In this document: piece after piece, positions 27,203 to 37,134 of the stretch
Numbering within the stretch: the first letter of the stretch is position 1
How the letters are laid out: the number at the start of each line of letters is the position of its first letter
DNA from: Mariniflexile gromovii
GTDB lineage: Bacteria > Bacteroidota > Bacteroidia > Flavobacteriales > Flavobacteriaceae
Assembly (NCBI RefSeq): GCF_017814435.1
Contig: NZ_JAGJCB010000004.1
Location: 124,001-188,000 of the forward strand
DNA: 64,000 nt
Direction: 5' to 3'
Made by a program: the position numbers and the translations under genes
The notes under the pieces: generated by a model
Told to the model about the DNA's origin: nothing
The model's input: the letters and a program-made list of their open reading frames with translations, nothing else
Databases searched by the model: none

Positions 27203-27394
27203 TTATTGTAATTCTCTTTTAGTTAATTCTGTCGCAATTCTTGCTACGCTTCTTCTTATAGAACGTAATTGAATTGGATTTTCTAAAGGAGATATTGCAT
27301 GAGCTAATTTTAGGTCTGAATAACTCTTTTTTGTTTCACCAAGTTTCTCTTGTAACTCGGCTACTGATAATTCTTTAATTTCTGATTGTTTCAT
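27203..27394 (-). CDS. rpmC: 50S ribosomal protein L29
   Basis: 63 residues, two helices, at the tunnel exit beside L23. KELSVAELQEKLGETKKSY and the C-terminal RSIRRSVARIATELTKRE match L29. Between rplP and rpsQ. Confidence 0.98.
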   Translation of the reverse strand: MKQSEIKELSVAELQEKLGETKKSYSDLKLAHAISPLENPIQLRSIRRSVARIATELTKRELQ

Positions 27395-27407
27395 GATATC
27401 AAATAAA

Positions 27408-27827
27408 TTATGCTTCGTAATCGCGAGCGATTATAAACTTAGTTTTAACTGGTAGTTTTTGAGCCGCTAAACGTAACGCTTCTTTAGCGATCTCTAGTGA
27501 TACTCCTCCTATCTCAAAAAGCATTCTTCCTGGTTTAACAACAGCTACCCAATATTCAACGGCACCTTTACCTTTACCCATACGTACTTCAAGAGGTTTC
27601 TTTGTAATTGGCTTATCTGGAAATATTTTAATCCATAATGAACCTTCTCTTTTCATGTAACGTGTAGCAGCAATACGTGCAGCTTCTATTTGACGTGACG
27701 TTAAAAACTCAGACTCGAGTGATTTTATACCAAAAGTACCATATGAAAGTTGGTGTCCTCTTTGAGAAAGACCTTTCATGCGTCCTTTTTGTTGTTTACG
27801 AAATTTTGTTCTTTTAGGCTGTAACAT
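27408..27827 (-). CDS. rplP: 50S ribosomal protein L16
   Basis: 139 residues; helps position A-site t[43 protein letters not shown]-like segment and [18 protein letters not shown] are the L16 signatures. Complete. Confidence 0.99.
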   Translation of the reverse strand: MLQPKRTKFRKQQKGRMKGLSQRGHQLSYGTFGIKSLESEFLTSRQIEAARIAATRYMKREGSLWIKIFPDKPITKKPLEVRMGKGKGAVEYWVAVVKPGRMLFEIGGVSLEIAKEALRLAAQKLPVKTKFIIARDYEA

Positions 27828-27848
27828 TTTTCTTTACTTTATAAAAAA

Positions 27849-28577
27849 TTACTTTCTACGACGTGGCTTAGAATTATTTCCTCCACGAGGTGCTCCTGCA
27901 CCTGCCTTCCCTTGCTTTTTGGATAAACCAACTAGCGGAGAAAGTTCTCTTTTACCATATACTTCACCTTTCATAATCCATACTTTAACACCCAATCTAC
28001 CATAAGTAGTGTGTGCCTCAACTAAAGCATAGTCAATATCGGCTCTAAAGGTTGATAAAGGAATACGTCCTTCTTTGTAGTGTTCAGCACGTGCCATTTC
28101 AGCACCATTTAAACGACCACTAATTTGAACTTTAATTCCTTCAGCGTTCATACGCATCGTAGCAGCAATAGCCATTTTTATAGCACGACGGTATGAAATT
28201 CTATTTTCAATTTGACGTGCAATGCTAGTTCCTACTAAAAATGCATCAAGTTCAGGTCTTTTGATTTCAAAAATATTAATCTGAACTTCTTTTCCAGTAA
28301 TCTTTTTAAGTTCTTCTTTTAACTTGTCTACCTCTTGACCGCCTTTACCAATGATGATACCTGGACGCGCCGTAGTGATAGTAACGGTTACAAGCTTTAG
28401 AGTTCTTTCAATAATTACTCTACTTACACTAGCTTTAGATAAACGTACATGTACGTATTTTCTAATCTTATCGTCTTCGGCAAGCTTATCTCCATAATCA
28501 TTACCTCCGTACCAGTTAGATTCCCATCCTCTGATAATACCTAAGCGATTTCCGATTGGATTTGTTTTTTGTCCCAT
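27849..28577 (-). CDS. rpsC: 30S ribosomal protein S3
   Basis: 242 residues; mRNA-entry protein with a type II KH domain ([16 protein letters not shown], GxxG loop at 77-80) and C-terminal domain signature [20 protein letters not shown]. The tail after about 215 is Gly/Lys/Arg-rich. Twenty-one bases upstream of rplP. Confidence 0.99.
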   Translation of the reverse strand: MGQKTNPIGNRLGIIRGWESNWYGGNDYGDKLAEDDKIRKYVHVRLSKASVSRVIIERTLKLVTVTITTARPGIIIGKGGQEVDKLKEELKKITGKEVQINIFEIKRPELDAFLVGTSIARQIENRISYRRAIKMAIAATMRMNAEGIKVQISGRLNGAEMARAEHYKEGRIPLSTFRADIDYALVEAHTTYGRLGVKVWIMKGEVYGKRELSPLVGLSKKQGKAGAGAPRGGNNSKPRRRK

Positions 28578-28585
28578 TGTCTATC

Positions 28586-28993
28586 TTAGCTTTGTGTGTT
28601 ATTATTAGCTCCAACTACGATTGTTACGTGGTTTGAGCGTTTTCTAATTCTGTGTGCACGACCTTGTGGTGCTGGACGCAATCTTTTTAACATTGCTCCT
28701 CCATCTACTCTAATTTCTTTTACAATCAACTCAGCATCTTCAATGCTAGCTTCTTCGTTTTTAGATTGCCAGTTAGCAATTGCAGATAAAAGCAATTTTT
28801 CTAATTTAGCTGAAGCTTCTTTTTGGTTGAATTTTAAAATATTAAGAGCTTTCTCTACTTTTTCGCCTCTTACTAAATCGGCTACTAAACGCATTTTTCT
28901 CGGTGACGTAGGACAATTGTTAAGTTTTGCAAAAGCAACAAGCTTATTACCTTCCTTAATAGCGTCTGCCATTTGTTTTTTACGACTTCCCAT
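28586..28993 (-). CDS. rplV: 50S ribosomal protein L22
   Basis: 135 residues; its loop lines the exit tunnel. [18 protein letters not shown] and the hairpin [19 protein letters not shown] are diagnostic. Compared with typical L22 (about 110 residues) it has a short N-terminal extension [16 protein letters not shown], usual in this group. Confidence 0.98.
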   Translation of the reverse strand: MGSRKKQMADAIKEGNKLVAFAKLNNCPTSPRKMRLVADLVRGEKVEKALNILKFNQKEASAKLEKLLLSAIANWQSKNEEASIEDAELIVKEIRVDGGAMLKRLRPAPQGRAHRIRKRSNHVTIVVGANNNTQS

Positions 28994-28999
28994 AGCTTA

Positions 29000-29278
29000 C
29001 TACTTTTTACCTTTATTTTTAGCACCTGCATGTCCACGGAATGAACGTGTTGGTGAAAATTCTCCTAATTTATGACCTACCATGTTTTCAGTAACATATA
29101 CTGGTACAAATTGGCGGCCATTGTGAACTGCGATAGTTTGTCCAACAAAATCTGGAGTAATCATAGAGGCTCTAGACCATGTTTTGATTACGGTTTTTTT
29201 GTTAGCCTCCACATTGTCAGCCACTTTTTTCTCTAATTTATAATGAACGAACGGTCCTTTTTTTAATGATCTTGCCAT
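29000..29278 (-). CDS. rpsS: 30S ribosomal protein S19
   Basis: 92 residues; head protein near the A-site t[22 protein letters not shown] and the signature [23 protein letters not shown], read in parts, are standard. Three bases after rplB. Confidence 0.99.
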   Translation of the reverse strand: MARSLKKGPFVHYKLEKKVADNVEANKKTVIKTWSRASMITPDFVGQTIAVHNGRQFVPVYVTENMVGHKLGEFSPTRSFRGHAGAKNKGKK

Positions 29279-29281
29279 GTC

Positions 29282-30109
29282 TTATTTCTTTCTACGTTCT
29301 ACAATATATTTATTACTTGCATTCTTTTTAGAACGTGTTCTATAACCTTTAGCTGGAATACCGTTTCTAGAACGTGGGTGTCCTCCAGAAGATTTTCCTT
29401 CACCACCTCCCATAGGGTGATCAACAGGATTCATTACTACTGGTCTAGTACGTGGACGTCTTCCTAACCATCTTGTTCTACCTGCTTTACCAGATACTAA
29501 CAATTGATGATCTGAATTAGACACAACACCAATGGTTGCTAAACAGTTAACAAGAATCAATCTTGTTTCACCAGAAGGCAATTTAATTGTTGCAAATTTA
29601 CCATCTCTTGCCATTAATTGAGCAAAAGCACCAGCACTACGAGCCATAATAGCTCCTTGACCTGGACGTAACTCTACACAAGAAATAATGGTTCCTAATG
29701 GAATTTGACTAAGAGGCATAGCATTTCCAATTTCTGGAGCTATACCTTCTTGACCAGACACTACAGTTTGACCTACTTGTAAGCCGTTTTGTGCAATGAT
29801 ATATCTTTTTTCGCCATCTTGATAGTTCAATAGCGCGATAAAAGCGGTTCTGTTTGGATCGTATTCGATAGACTTAACTTCAGCAGGAATTCCTTCTTTG
29901 TTACGTTTGAAATCGATAATACGATACTTTCTTTTATGACCACCACCTATGTAGCGCATGGTCATTTTTCCTTGACTGTTTCTACCACCAGACCTTTTGT
30001 TCGGAACGAGTAAACTCTTTTCCGGCTTATCAGTAGTAATGGCGTCAAATCCATTTACTACTCTAAATCGCTGTCCTGGTGTGATTGGTTTTAATTTTCT
30101 TACTGACAT
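29282..30109 (-). CDS. rplB: 50S ribosomal protein L2
   Basis: 275 residues; near the peptidyl-transferase centre and needed for its activity. [32 protein letters not shown] and the C-terminal [17 protein letters not shown] with its conserved His are present. Complete. Confidence 0.99.
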   Translation of the reverse strand: MSVRKLKPITPGQRFRVVNGFDAITTDKPEKSLLVPNKRSGGRNSQGKMTMRYIGGGHKRKYRIIDFKRNKEGIPAEVKSIEYDPNRTAFIALLNYQDGEKRYIIAQNGLQVGQTVVSGQEGIAPEIGNAMPLSQIPLGTIISCVELRPGQGAIMARSAGAFAQLMARDGKFATIKLPSGETRLILVNCLATIGVVSNSDHQLLVSGKAGRTRWLGRRPRTRPVVMNPVDHPMGGGEGKSSGGHPRSRNGIPAKGYRTRSKKNASNKYIVERRKK

Positions 30110-30122
30110 TTTTTGTCTTTAA

Positions 30123-30413
30123 TTACATGTTACTGTATAAATCAATCATTTCACCTTCCGCCAGTTGTACAATTGCTTTTTTAACAGCATTTGTTTTACC
30201 ATGTTGAATACCAGTTTTTGTGTATTTGGTACTCCTATCTGGACGGACATTTATAGTACGAACTTTTTCAACAGAAACGCCATAGGTTGCTTCCACAGCC
30301 TTTTTAATTTCTACCTTGTTCGCCTTAGTTTTCACTGCGAAAGTATAGCAGTTATTTAACTCGCTATTAGCTGTCGCTTTTTCTGTGATTATAGGTTTAA
30401 TTAAGATACTCAT
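30123..30413 (-). CDS. rplW: 50S ribosomal protein L23
   Basis: 96 residues; tunnel-exit protein and docking site for trigger factor and SRP. IIKPIITEKATANSE, YTFAVKTKANKVEIKKAVE and GVSVEKVRTIN are the core motifs. Five bases after rplD. Confidence 0.98.
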   Translation of the reverse strand: MSILIKPIITEKATANSELNNCYTFAVKTKANKVEIKKAVEATYGVSVEKVRTINVRPDRSTKYTKTGIQHGKTNAVKKAIVQLAEGEMIDLYSNM

Positions 30414-30418
30414 GGTTT

Positions 30419-31048
30419 CTATTTACTTAAATTTGTTTCAATTCCTTCTAAAGCTCCCTCTAAAAGCACAACTTGGTTTGCATTTAGAATTTTATAAGTG
30501 CTTAATTCTGAACTAGTTATAACTTCAGAGCCTTGTAAATTGCGTGACGACAAATATACATTATTATTCGACGCACCCAACACAAACAAAGATTTTTTGT
30601 TTTCTAAGTTTAATGCTTTTAAAACAGCTGTGAAATTTTTAGTTTTTGGAGTGTCAAAATTAAAATCTTCCAACACAACAATTGACTGCTCACCTGCTTT
30701 AATACTTAAGGCTGATTTACGAGCTAAACGCTTTACGTTTTTGTTAAGCTTGAAGCTATAATTTCTTGGTCTTGGACCGAACATACGACCACCACCTTTA
30801 AAAACTCCAGATTTAATAGAACCTGCTCTTGCTGTACCAGTTCCTTTTTGCTTTTTAATCTTACGAGTACTTCCAGAGATCTCAGCACGTTCTTTCGATT
30901 TGTGAGTTCCTTGTCTTTGGTTTGCTAAATATTGTTTAACATCCAAATATACTGCGTGATTATTAGGCTCAATAGCAAATACATCTTTAGAAAGGTCTGC
31001 CTTTCTTCCTGTATCTTTTCCGTTTATATCTAAAACTGCTACTTTCAT
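30419..31048 (-). CDS. rplD: 50S ribosomal protein L4
   Basis: 209 residues; binds 23S rRNA and, in E. coli, attenuates its own S10 operon. Tunnel loop [22 protein letters not shown], read in parts ([18 protein letters not shown]), and the later [14 protein letters not shown] match L4. Its ATG shares one base with the rplC stop (TAATG), so translation is coupled. The hairpins before rplC (31704-31770) are a plausible place for L4 control. Confidence 0.98.
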   Translation of the reverse strand: MKVAVLDINGKDTGRKADLSKDVFAIEPNNHAVYLDVKQYLANQRQGTHKSKERAEISGSTRKIKKQKGTGTARAGSIKSGVFKGGGRMFGPRPRNYSFKLNKNVKRLARKSALSIKAGEQSIVVLEDFNFDTPKTKNFTAVLKALNLENKKSLFVLGASNNNVYLSSRNLQGSEVITSSELSTYKILNANQVVLLEGALEGIETNLSK

Positions 31049-31665
31049 TATTTCTGAATAATTACATAAGAGTTTTTATGTCCAGGCACACAACCTTTAA
31101 CAACAAGTAGATTTTTATCTGCTACTATTTTTAAAACTCTTAAATTTTCAACATTCACTCTATCACCACCAGTTCTTCCGGCCATCTTCATTCCTTTAAA
31201 TACTCTTGCAGGATATGAAGCCGCTCCAATAGAACCTGGCGCTCTTAAACGGTTGTGTTGACCGTGTGTTGCTTGACCTACACCACCAAAACCGTGACGT
31301 TTTACAACACCTTGGAAACCTTTTCCTTTTGATATTCCAGCAATATCAACGAATTCACCTTCAATAAAGTGCTCTACTGTGATTGCATCACCTAATTTGT
31401 ACTCCTCATCAAAACCTTTGAATTCAACGATTTTGCGTTTTACAGAAGTCCCTGCTTTTTTAGCGTGACCAAGGTCAGCTTTTGTAGCACTTTTTTCTGT
31501 CGCGTCATCGAAACCAAGTTGAATAGCTTTGTAGCCGTCAACCTCTTCAGTTCTGACTTGGGTAACGATACATGGTCCAGCTTCGATTACTGTACATGGA
31601 ATGTTTTTTCCATTTTCATCGAAAATGCTGGTCATACCGATTTTTTTTCCAATTAACCCAGACAT
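31048..31665 (-). CDS. rplC: 50S ribosomal protein L3
   Basis: 205 residues; an assembly-initiator protein reaching the peptidyl-transferase centre. [20 protein letters not shown], the methylation-loop region [22 protein letters not shown] (read in parts) and [18 protein letters not shown] are present. It is preceded by a 123-base spacer with two hairpins. Confidence 0.99.
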   Translation of the reverse strand: MSGLIGKKIGMTSIFDENGKNIPCTVIEAGPCIVTQVRTEEVDGYKAIQLGFDDATEKSATKADLGHAKKAGTSVKRKIVEFKGFDEEYKLGDAITVEHFIEGEFVDIAGISKGKGFQGVVKRHGFGGVGQATHGQHNRLRAPGSIGAASYPARVFKGMKMAGRTGGDRVNVENLRVLKIVADKNLLVVKGCVPGHKNSYVIIQK

Positions 31666-31703
31666 ATTTATTATTTATTAATGATTACTATTTGTTTTTA
31701 AAA

Positions 31704-31735
31704 ATTCAAGGCTGAAAATACATTCAGCCTTGAAT
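31704..31735 (-). terminator. Attenuator-like hairpin between rpsJ and rplC
   Basis: Thirteen-base perfect arms ATTCAAGGCTGAA/TTCAGCCTTGAAT around six bases. On minus the 3' arm is followed by TTTT, an intrinsic-terminator shape. It lies inside a gene cluster where readthrough is needed, and no promoter motif follows it before rplC, so it probably attenuates. Confidence 0.65.
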
Positions 31736-31752
31736 TGTATTTTACCGTTTTT

Positions 31753-31770
31753 CCTTAACCATCGTTAAGG
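31753..31770 (-). promoter_or_regulatory. Second leader hairpin between rpsJ and rplC
   Basis: CCTTAAC/GTTAAGG around four bases (GATG on minus), about 20 bases after the rpsJ stop and upstream of the attenuator-like hairpin. No T run follows. Together the two hairpins look like a regulatory leader for rplC and the genes after it. Confidence 0.45.
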
Positions 31771-31788
31771 ACATGTTTCTGTTCTTAC

Positions 31789-32094
31789 TTACACTTTAAT
31801 TTCTACTTCAACACCACTTGGCAATTCAAGTTTCATTAAAGCATCAATTGTTTTTGAAGACGAAGAATAAATATCCAATAAACGCTTGTAAGAGCTTAAT
31901 TGGAATTGTTCTCTTGCCTTTTTATTTACGTGTGGAGAACGTAATACAGTGAAAATTTTCTTGTTTGTTGGTAATGGAATTGGACCTGTTACCACCGCAC
32001 CTGTACTTTTTACAGTTTTTACAATCTTATCAGCAGACTTATCTACTAAGTTATGATCGTAAGATTTTAATTTAATTCTAATTTTTTGACTCAT
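31789..32094 (-). CDS. rpsJ: 30S ribosomal protein S10 (NusE)
   Basis: 101 residues; head protein and also NusE in transcription antitermination. [21 protein letters not shown] and the signature [25 protein letters not shown], read in parts, are diagnostic. It lies ten bases after fusA, in the place of tufA, joining the str and S10 operons. Confidence 0.99.
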   Translation of the reverse strand: MSQKIRIKLKSYDHNLVDKSADKIVKTVKSTGAVVTGPIPLPTNKKIFTVLRSPHVNKKAREQFQLSSYKRLLDIYSSSSKTIDALMKLELPSGVEVEIKV

Positions 32095-32104
32095 ATTCTT
32101 AGTT

Positions 32105-34231
32105 TTAAGCTTCTGTTCCTTTAGCCGCTTTAATCACTTCTTCAGATATATTTGAAGGTGTTTCAGCATAATGTGAAAATTCCATAGTTGATGTTGCACG
32201 ACCTGATGATAATGTTCTTAATGTAGTTACATAACCGAACATTTCTGATAATGGCACATGTGCTTTTACAGTTTTTGCTCCTGCTCTATCACCCATATCA
32301 TTAACTTGTCCACGACGTCTATTCAAATCACCAACAATATCACCCATATTTTCTTCTGGAGTAATAACTTCCAGTTTCATAATAGGCTCCATAATTACAG
32401 CTTTTGCAGCTTTTGCAGATGCTTTAAAACCTAATTTAGCAGCTAATTCGAACGATAATTGATCAGAATCCACATCATGGTAAGAACCATCTGTTAATGT
32501 TACTTTCATAGCATCAACTTCGTATCCTGCTAATGGACCATTTTGCATTGCTTGTTTAAATCCTTTTTCAATAGAAGGGATAAATTCTTTAGGAACGTTA
32601 CCACCTTTAATTGCAGATATAAACTCTAAACCTGTTTTTCCTTCTTCTGCTGGCTCCAAAGTAAATACGATATCAGCAAATTTACCACGACCACCAGATT
32701 GTTTTTTGTAAACTTCTCTATGTTCAGCTTTACGAGTAATAGCCTCTTTGTACTCAACTTGAGGAGCACCTTGATTAACTTCTACTTTAAACTCACGACG
32801 TAAACGGTCTACAATAATATCTAAGTGAAGCTCACCCATTCCAGAAATAATAGTCTGTCCTGAAGCTTCATCAGTTCTCACTGTAAATGTTGGATCTTCT
32901 TCAGCCAATTTAGCTAAAGACATACCTAATTTATCAACATCAGCTTTCGTTTTAGGCTCAACCGCGATACCAATAACGGGATCAGGGAAGTTCATACTTT
33001 CTAAAACAATTGGGTGTTTTTCAGCTGAAAGAGTATCTCCTGTTTTGATATCTTTAAATCCTACTGCTGCTCCAATATCTCCTGCTTCAATAAAATCGAT
33101 AGCATTTTGTTTGTTTGCATGCATTTGGTAGATACGAGAGATACGCTCTTTATTGCCTGAACGGTTGTTCAACACATAAGAACCAGCATCTAAACGACCT
33201 GAATAAGCACGGAAGAATGCCAAACGACCAACATAAGGATCGGTAGCAATTTTAAATGCTAATGCAGAGAACGGCTCTTTTACATCTGGCTTACGTCTTT
33301 CTTCTTTTTCTGTATCTGGATTAACTCCAATTACACTTTCTCTATCCATTGGAGAAGGCAAATAACGACATACAGCATCCAACAAGAATTGTACACCTTT
33401 ATTTTTAAATGAAGAACCACAAATCATAGGAATGATAGCCATATCCATTACAGCAGCTCTAAGTGCAGCGTGCACTTCTTCTTCTGTAATAGAATCTTCA
33501 TCTTCCATGAATTTTTCTAATAAGTTCTCATCATAAGTAGCTACTTCTTCAATAAGTAAAGCTCTATATTTTTTAGCTTCAGCTTTTAATTCATCTGGAA
33601 TTTCAATAACATCAAAAGTTGCCCCTTGAGTTTCATCATGCCATACGATAGCTCTGTTTTTTACTAAATCTACGATACCTTTAAAATCAATCTCGTCACC
33701 AATATTTAAAACGATTGGCACCGCGTTAGATCTTAACATATCTTTTACTTGTTGACAAACTGCTAAAAAGTTAGCACCTTGACGGTCCATTTTGTTAACG
33801 AAACCAATACGAGGCACTTTGTAGTTATCAGCTAGTCTCCAGTTAGTTTCAGATTGAGGCTCAACACCATCAACCGCACTAAATAAGAACACTAAACCAT
33901 CTAATACACGTAATGAACGGTTTACTTCAACCGTAAAATCAACGTGACCAGGAGTATCAATGATGTTAAAATGATAACTCATTGAATTATCAGTAGGCTC
34001 ACCATTTTCTCTTGGAAATACCCATTCGCAAGTTGTAGCCGCAGATGTGATAGTAATACCACGCTCTTGCTCTTGCTCCATCCAGTCCATGGTTGCAGCA
34101 CCATCATGTACTTCCCCAATTTTATGGGAAACTCCTGTATAATAAAGTATACGCTCTGTTGTTGTTGTTTTACCAGCATCAATGTGAGCAGCGATACCTA
34201 TGTTTCTTGTATATTTTAAATCTCTTGCCAT
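32105..34231 (-). CDS. fusA: Elongation factor G
   Basis: Translocase GTPase that moves tRNA and mRNA after peptide transfer. The 708 residues contain the P-loop AHIDAGKT at 15-22, switch [29 protein letters not shown], and domain IV with the [16 protein letters not shown] segment. Length suits EF-G of this group. Six bases after rpsG. No tuf gene is in the window. Confidence 0.99.
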   Translation of the reverse strand: MARDLKYTRNIGIAAHIDAGKTTTTERILYYTGVSHKIGEVHDGAATMDWMEQEQERGITITSAATTCEWVFPRENGEPTDNSMSYHFNIIDTPGHVDFTVEVNRSLRVLDGLVFLFSAVDGVEPQSETNWRLADNYKVPRIGFVNKMDRQGANFLAVCQQVKDMLRSNAVPIVLNIGDEIDFKGIVDLVKNRAIVWHDETQGATFDVIEIPDELKAEAKKYRALLIEEVATYDENLLEKFMEDEDSITEEEVHAALRAAVMDMAIIPMICGSSFKNKGVQFLLDAVCRYLPSPMDRESVIGVNPDTEKEERRKPDVKEPFSALAFKIATDPYVGRLAFFRAYSGRLDAGSYVLNNRSGNKERISRIYQMHANKQNAIDFIEAGDIGAAVGFKDIKTGDTLSAEKHPIVLESMNFPDPVIGIAVEPKTKADVDKLGMSLAKLAEEDPTFTVRTDEASGQTIISGMGELHLDIIVDRLRREFKVEVNQGAPQVEYKEAITRKAEHREVYKKQSGGRGKFADIVFTLEPAEEGKTGLEFISAIKGGNVPKEFIPSIEKGFKQAMQNGPLAGYEVDAMKVTLTDGSYHDVDSDQLSFELAAKLGFKASAKAAKAVIMEPIMKLEVITPEENMGDIVGDLNRRRGQVNDMGDRAGAKTVKAHVPLSEMFGYVTTLRTLSSGRATSTMEFSHYAETPSNISEEVIKAAKGTEA

Positions 34232-34237
34232 GTTGTA

Positions 34238-34714
34238 TTAAAATCTAAAGTGAGAGAATGCTTTATTAGCCTCTGCCATTTTGTGAGTATCTACTCTTTT
34301 CTTAACCGCTGCTCCTTCTTCTTTAGCTGCTGCTAAAATTTCTGAAGCTAAACGTTGTGCCATAGATTTTTCGTTTCTTTTGCGAGAATAGCTAATTAGC
34401 CATTTCATTGCTGTAGAAACTTTACGGTCTGGACGAATTTGCATTGGAATTTGGAATGTTGCACCACCAACACGACGACTACGTACTTCTACGTGAGGCA
34501 TAACGTTTGATAAAGCATCTTTCCAAGTTTCTAAAGCTGTTTTTTCTTCGTTTGTTTTTTTCGACTCTACAATGTCAATCGCATCATAAAATACTTTAAA
34601 AGCCACAGACTTCTTTCCATCCCACATCATCATGTTAACGAAACGAGTTACTAACTGGTCGTTAAAACGTGGATCTGGTAAAAGCGGTCTCTTTTTTGCT
34701 GCTCTTTTTCTCAT
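34238..34714 (-). CDS. rpsG: 30S ribosomal protein S7
   Basis: 158 residues; initiates head assembly and contacts E-site t[21 protein letters not shown] near the start and [15 protein letters not shown] are diagnostic. Twenty-two bases after rpsL. Confidence 0.99.
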   Translation of the reverse strand: MRKRAAKKRPLLPDPRFNDQLVTRFVNMMMWDGKKSVAFKVFYDAIDIVESKKTNEEKTALETWKDALSNVMPHVEVRSRRVGGATFQIPMQIRPDRKVSTAMKWLISYSRKRNEKSMAQRLASEILAAAKEEGAAVKKRVDTHKMAEANKAFSHFRF

Positions 34715-34736
34715 GTCTTCTTCTTAAAAGTTTTAA

Positions 34737-35150
34737 TTACTTTTTCTTACCTTTTGCTGGAGCTGCTGCTACTTGCCCTGGTTTTGGACGTTTCGCACCA
34801 TACTTAGACCTACGTTGTGTTCTACCTGCAACACCTGCTGTGTCTAAGGCACCACGAACGATGTGATATCTAACTCCTGGTAAATCTTTTACTCTTCCGC
34901 CTCTAACCAATACTATCGAGTGCTCTTGTAGATTGTGACCTTCACCTGGGATGTATGCATTCACCTCATTACCATTTGTTAATCTAACACGAGCAACTTT
35001 ACGCATTGCTGAGTTAGGTTTTTTAGGTGTAGTGGTGTAAACACGCGTACAAACCCCACGTCTTTGTGGACACGAATCTAAAGCAGCCGATTTACTCTTC
35101 TTGGTTATTTTGGCTCTTCCTATTCGTACTAATTGTGAAATTGTTGGCAT
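34737..35150 (-). CDS. rpsL: 30S ribosomal protein S12
   Basis: 137 residues; decoding-centre protein and first gene of the cluster. [20 protein letters not shown] holds Lys43 and [13 protein letters not shown] the Lys near 88, the two usual streptomycin-resistance sites, both in the sensitive state. The tail after about 120 is Lys/Ala/Pro-rich. A strong promoter lies 44-74 bases upstream. Confidence 0.99.
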   Translation of the reverse strand: MPTISQLVRIGRAKITKKSKSAALDSCPQRRGVCTRVYTTTPKKPNSAMRKVARVRLTNGNEVNAYIPGEGHNLQEHSIVLVRGGRVKDLPGVRYHIVRGALDTAGVAGRTQRRSKYGAKRPKPGQVAAAPAKGKKK

Positions 35151-35193
35151 ATATATTATATATAAATTTTAAAATCCTCTTTTAAGAGGGCTG

Positions 35194-35224
35194 CAAAGGT
35201 AGAAATTAAAATGAATAATTCAAA
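35194..35224 (-). promoter_or_regulatory. Main promoter of the ribosomal cluster
   Basis: On minus, TTTG (35224-35221), exactly 19 bases, then TACCTTTG (35201-35194): a complete match to the Bacteroidota primary sigma consensus TTTG-N19-TAnnTTTG. A CCTCTTTTAAGAGG palindrome (35176-35189) falls around the expected start of the transcript. Confidence 0.8.
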
Positions 35225-35328
35225 TCCTAATTCATTAATTTTCACAACATTTATAATATTTTTTTATTAGTTATATTATTAGTGTTAGTTTTCCGTTAGA
35301 TTTACATATTAAAACAGCTATTCATCCC

Positions 35329-37017
35329 GTGCAGAAAACACTCTTTTTATACCTTATTATATATATAGTATTTTCTTCGGAAATTTTTTGCCAAACCTTA
35401 TACCTAAAAATTGATGGTGAAAACACCATGGAAACCACTACCATCGATTCGTTAAACTATTTTAAAAAACATGAAAATTATACATCTATTAAAAATGAAG
35501 TAGATTCGCTTCAAAAAAGCTTATACAGAATTGGTTATATTGAAAATGAACTAAAATTTATTGACAGAATTAATGACTCATCCTTCGCTGCAAAAATTCA
35601 TCTTAAAAGAAAATATAATGTTATACATATATATTATGACAAATCCATTATCAACCCGAAACTAATAAATGCCATATCAAACAAGGTGTTTGACAACTAT
35701 TTTTCGGTTCCTTTCAGTGAACTTGAAAATACTTTAAGCTATATTAATTCTAAAATTTCAGAAGAAGGATACCCTTTTTCTAAATTATATCTATCTGATA
35801 TTGAAATAGAAAAATCAAACTTAAAAGGAAACTTAATTGTAGCATCTAAAAACCAGAAGCGCGTAATAAGTGACATTATCATTAAAGGATACGAAAAGTT
35901 TCCTCGTTCATATTTAAAACATTATTTAAAAATTAAGCCCAATCAAACTTTTAATTTAAGCGTTATAAAAAACAAAACGCAGCAATTGAACAATTTAAGG
36001 TTTGCCAGTGAAATAAAACCACCTGAAGTTTTGTTTTCAAAAGATTCTACAACCTTATATTTATACCTTCAAAAAACAAAAAGCAATGCGTTTGATGGCT
36101 TTTTAGGATTTGGCACCAATGAAGACACAAACCAACTACAATTTGATGGTTATTTGAATTTAAACCTTACTAACAATTTAAACTACGGTGAATCGTTTAA
36201 GTTGCTTTACAAAAGTGATGAAAACGACCAAAAAACTTTTGAAACCAACCTTTCCCTACCCTATTTTTTTAAGTCGCCCGTTGGGTTAGACCTAGCTTTG
36301 CGTATATTCAAAAAAGATTCATCTTTTACCACGGTAAACCAAACTGCAAAAATTCACTACCAAATAAATGCGAAGCACAAGGTTTATACGGGAATTTTAT
36401 CCACCCAGTCCAACAATTTATTGAGCCAAACCACAACCTCCATATTAGATTACAAAACAACTTACTATACATTTGCCTATCAGTTTCTAAAAAACCAAAA
36501 CTATAATTTGCTTTTCCCCGTAAATTCGCAACTATATGTTGAGAGCAATTTTGGAAAAAGAAAACAATCAAACCAACAAGAAAAACAAACATTGTTGAGT
36601 TTGGATGCTTTTAAAATTTTTAATTTGAATTACAAAAATAGCATCTATTTAAGAATAAACGGTTCTACACTTAATTCCAATACTTATTTTGAAAACGAAC
36701 TTTTGCGCTTTGGCGGCATAAATTCCATAAGGGGTTTTGAGGAAAACAGTATATACGCGTCCCTAATGAGCTTATTAAATGCCGAATACCGATATCAACT
36801 TAACAATTCTATCTACATACATACCATTACCGATTTGGCGTATTTTGAAAACAAAATTTCCAACACAAAAGAAAAACTGTTTGGTTTTGGCTTTGGTTTT
36901 GGAATTTTAACTAAAACAGGCTTGCTTAGGTTTAACTACGCAAATGGCAAAACTGAGAATAATCAATTTAAACTTTCTAATTCTAAGATACACCTTAGTT
37001 TCACAGCAAATTTCTAA
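35329..37017 (+). CDS. Small Omp85-family outer-membrane protein
   Basis: A 562-residue protein beginning at GTG with a signal peptide (about 1-22, ending FCQ). Residues about 25-230 look like POTRA-type repeats (for instance VISDIIIKGYEKFPRSYLKHYL, read in parts, then QTFNLSVIKNKTQQLNNLRFA). From about 235 to the end is a beta-rich barrel, with RFGGINSIRGFEENS near 465, matching the conserved RGF/Y motif of the Omp85 L6 loop. It ends in Phe, as outer-membrane barrels do. It is too short for BamA and could be a TamA-, ShlB- or patatin-less-type assembly or export pore. It is divergent from rpsL. Confidence 0.75.
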   Translation: MQKTLFLYLIIYIVFSSEIFCQTLYLKIDGENTMETTTIDSLNYFKKHENYTSIKNEVDSLQKSLYRIGYIENELKFIDRINDSSFAAKIHLKRKYNVIHIYYDKSIINPKLINAISNKVFDNYFSVPFSELENTLSYINSKISEEGYPFSKLYLSDIEIEKSNLKGNLIVASKNQKRVISDIIIKGYEKFPRSYLKHYLKIKPNQTFNLSVIKNKTQQLNNLRFASEIKPPEVLFSKDSTTLYLYLQKTKSNAFDGFLGFGTNEDTNQLQFDGYLNLNLTNNLNYGESFKLLYKSDENDQKTFETNLSLPYFFKSPVGLDLALRIFKKDSSFTTVNQTAKIHYQINAKHKVYTGILSTQSNNLLSQTTTSILDYKTTYYTFAYQFLKNQNYNLLFPVNSQLYVESNFGKRKQSNQQEKQTLLSLDAFKIFNLNYKNSIYLRINGSTLNSNTYFENELLRFGGINSIRGFEENSIYASLMSLLNAEYRYQLNNSIYIHTITDLAYFENKISNTKEKLFGFGFGFGILTKTGLLRFNYANGKTENNQFKLSNSKIHLSFTANF

Positions 37018-37134
37018 CCCTAAATTGTCATTTTCTTAATTTTTTGCCCTAATTCGTAAATTTTAACCATTATTTATTGTTTTATTAACTTTTTATTATG
37101 ATTTTTGGCATTGACTAATTCAAATAATTATAAA

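Noticed and set aside
28596-29075. 159-codon plus-strand frame over rplV and rpsS
   Set aside because: Antisense to two certain ribosomal protein genes.
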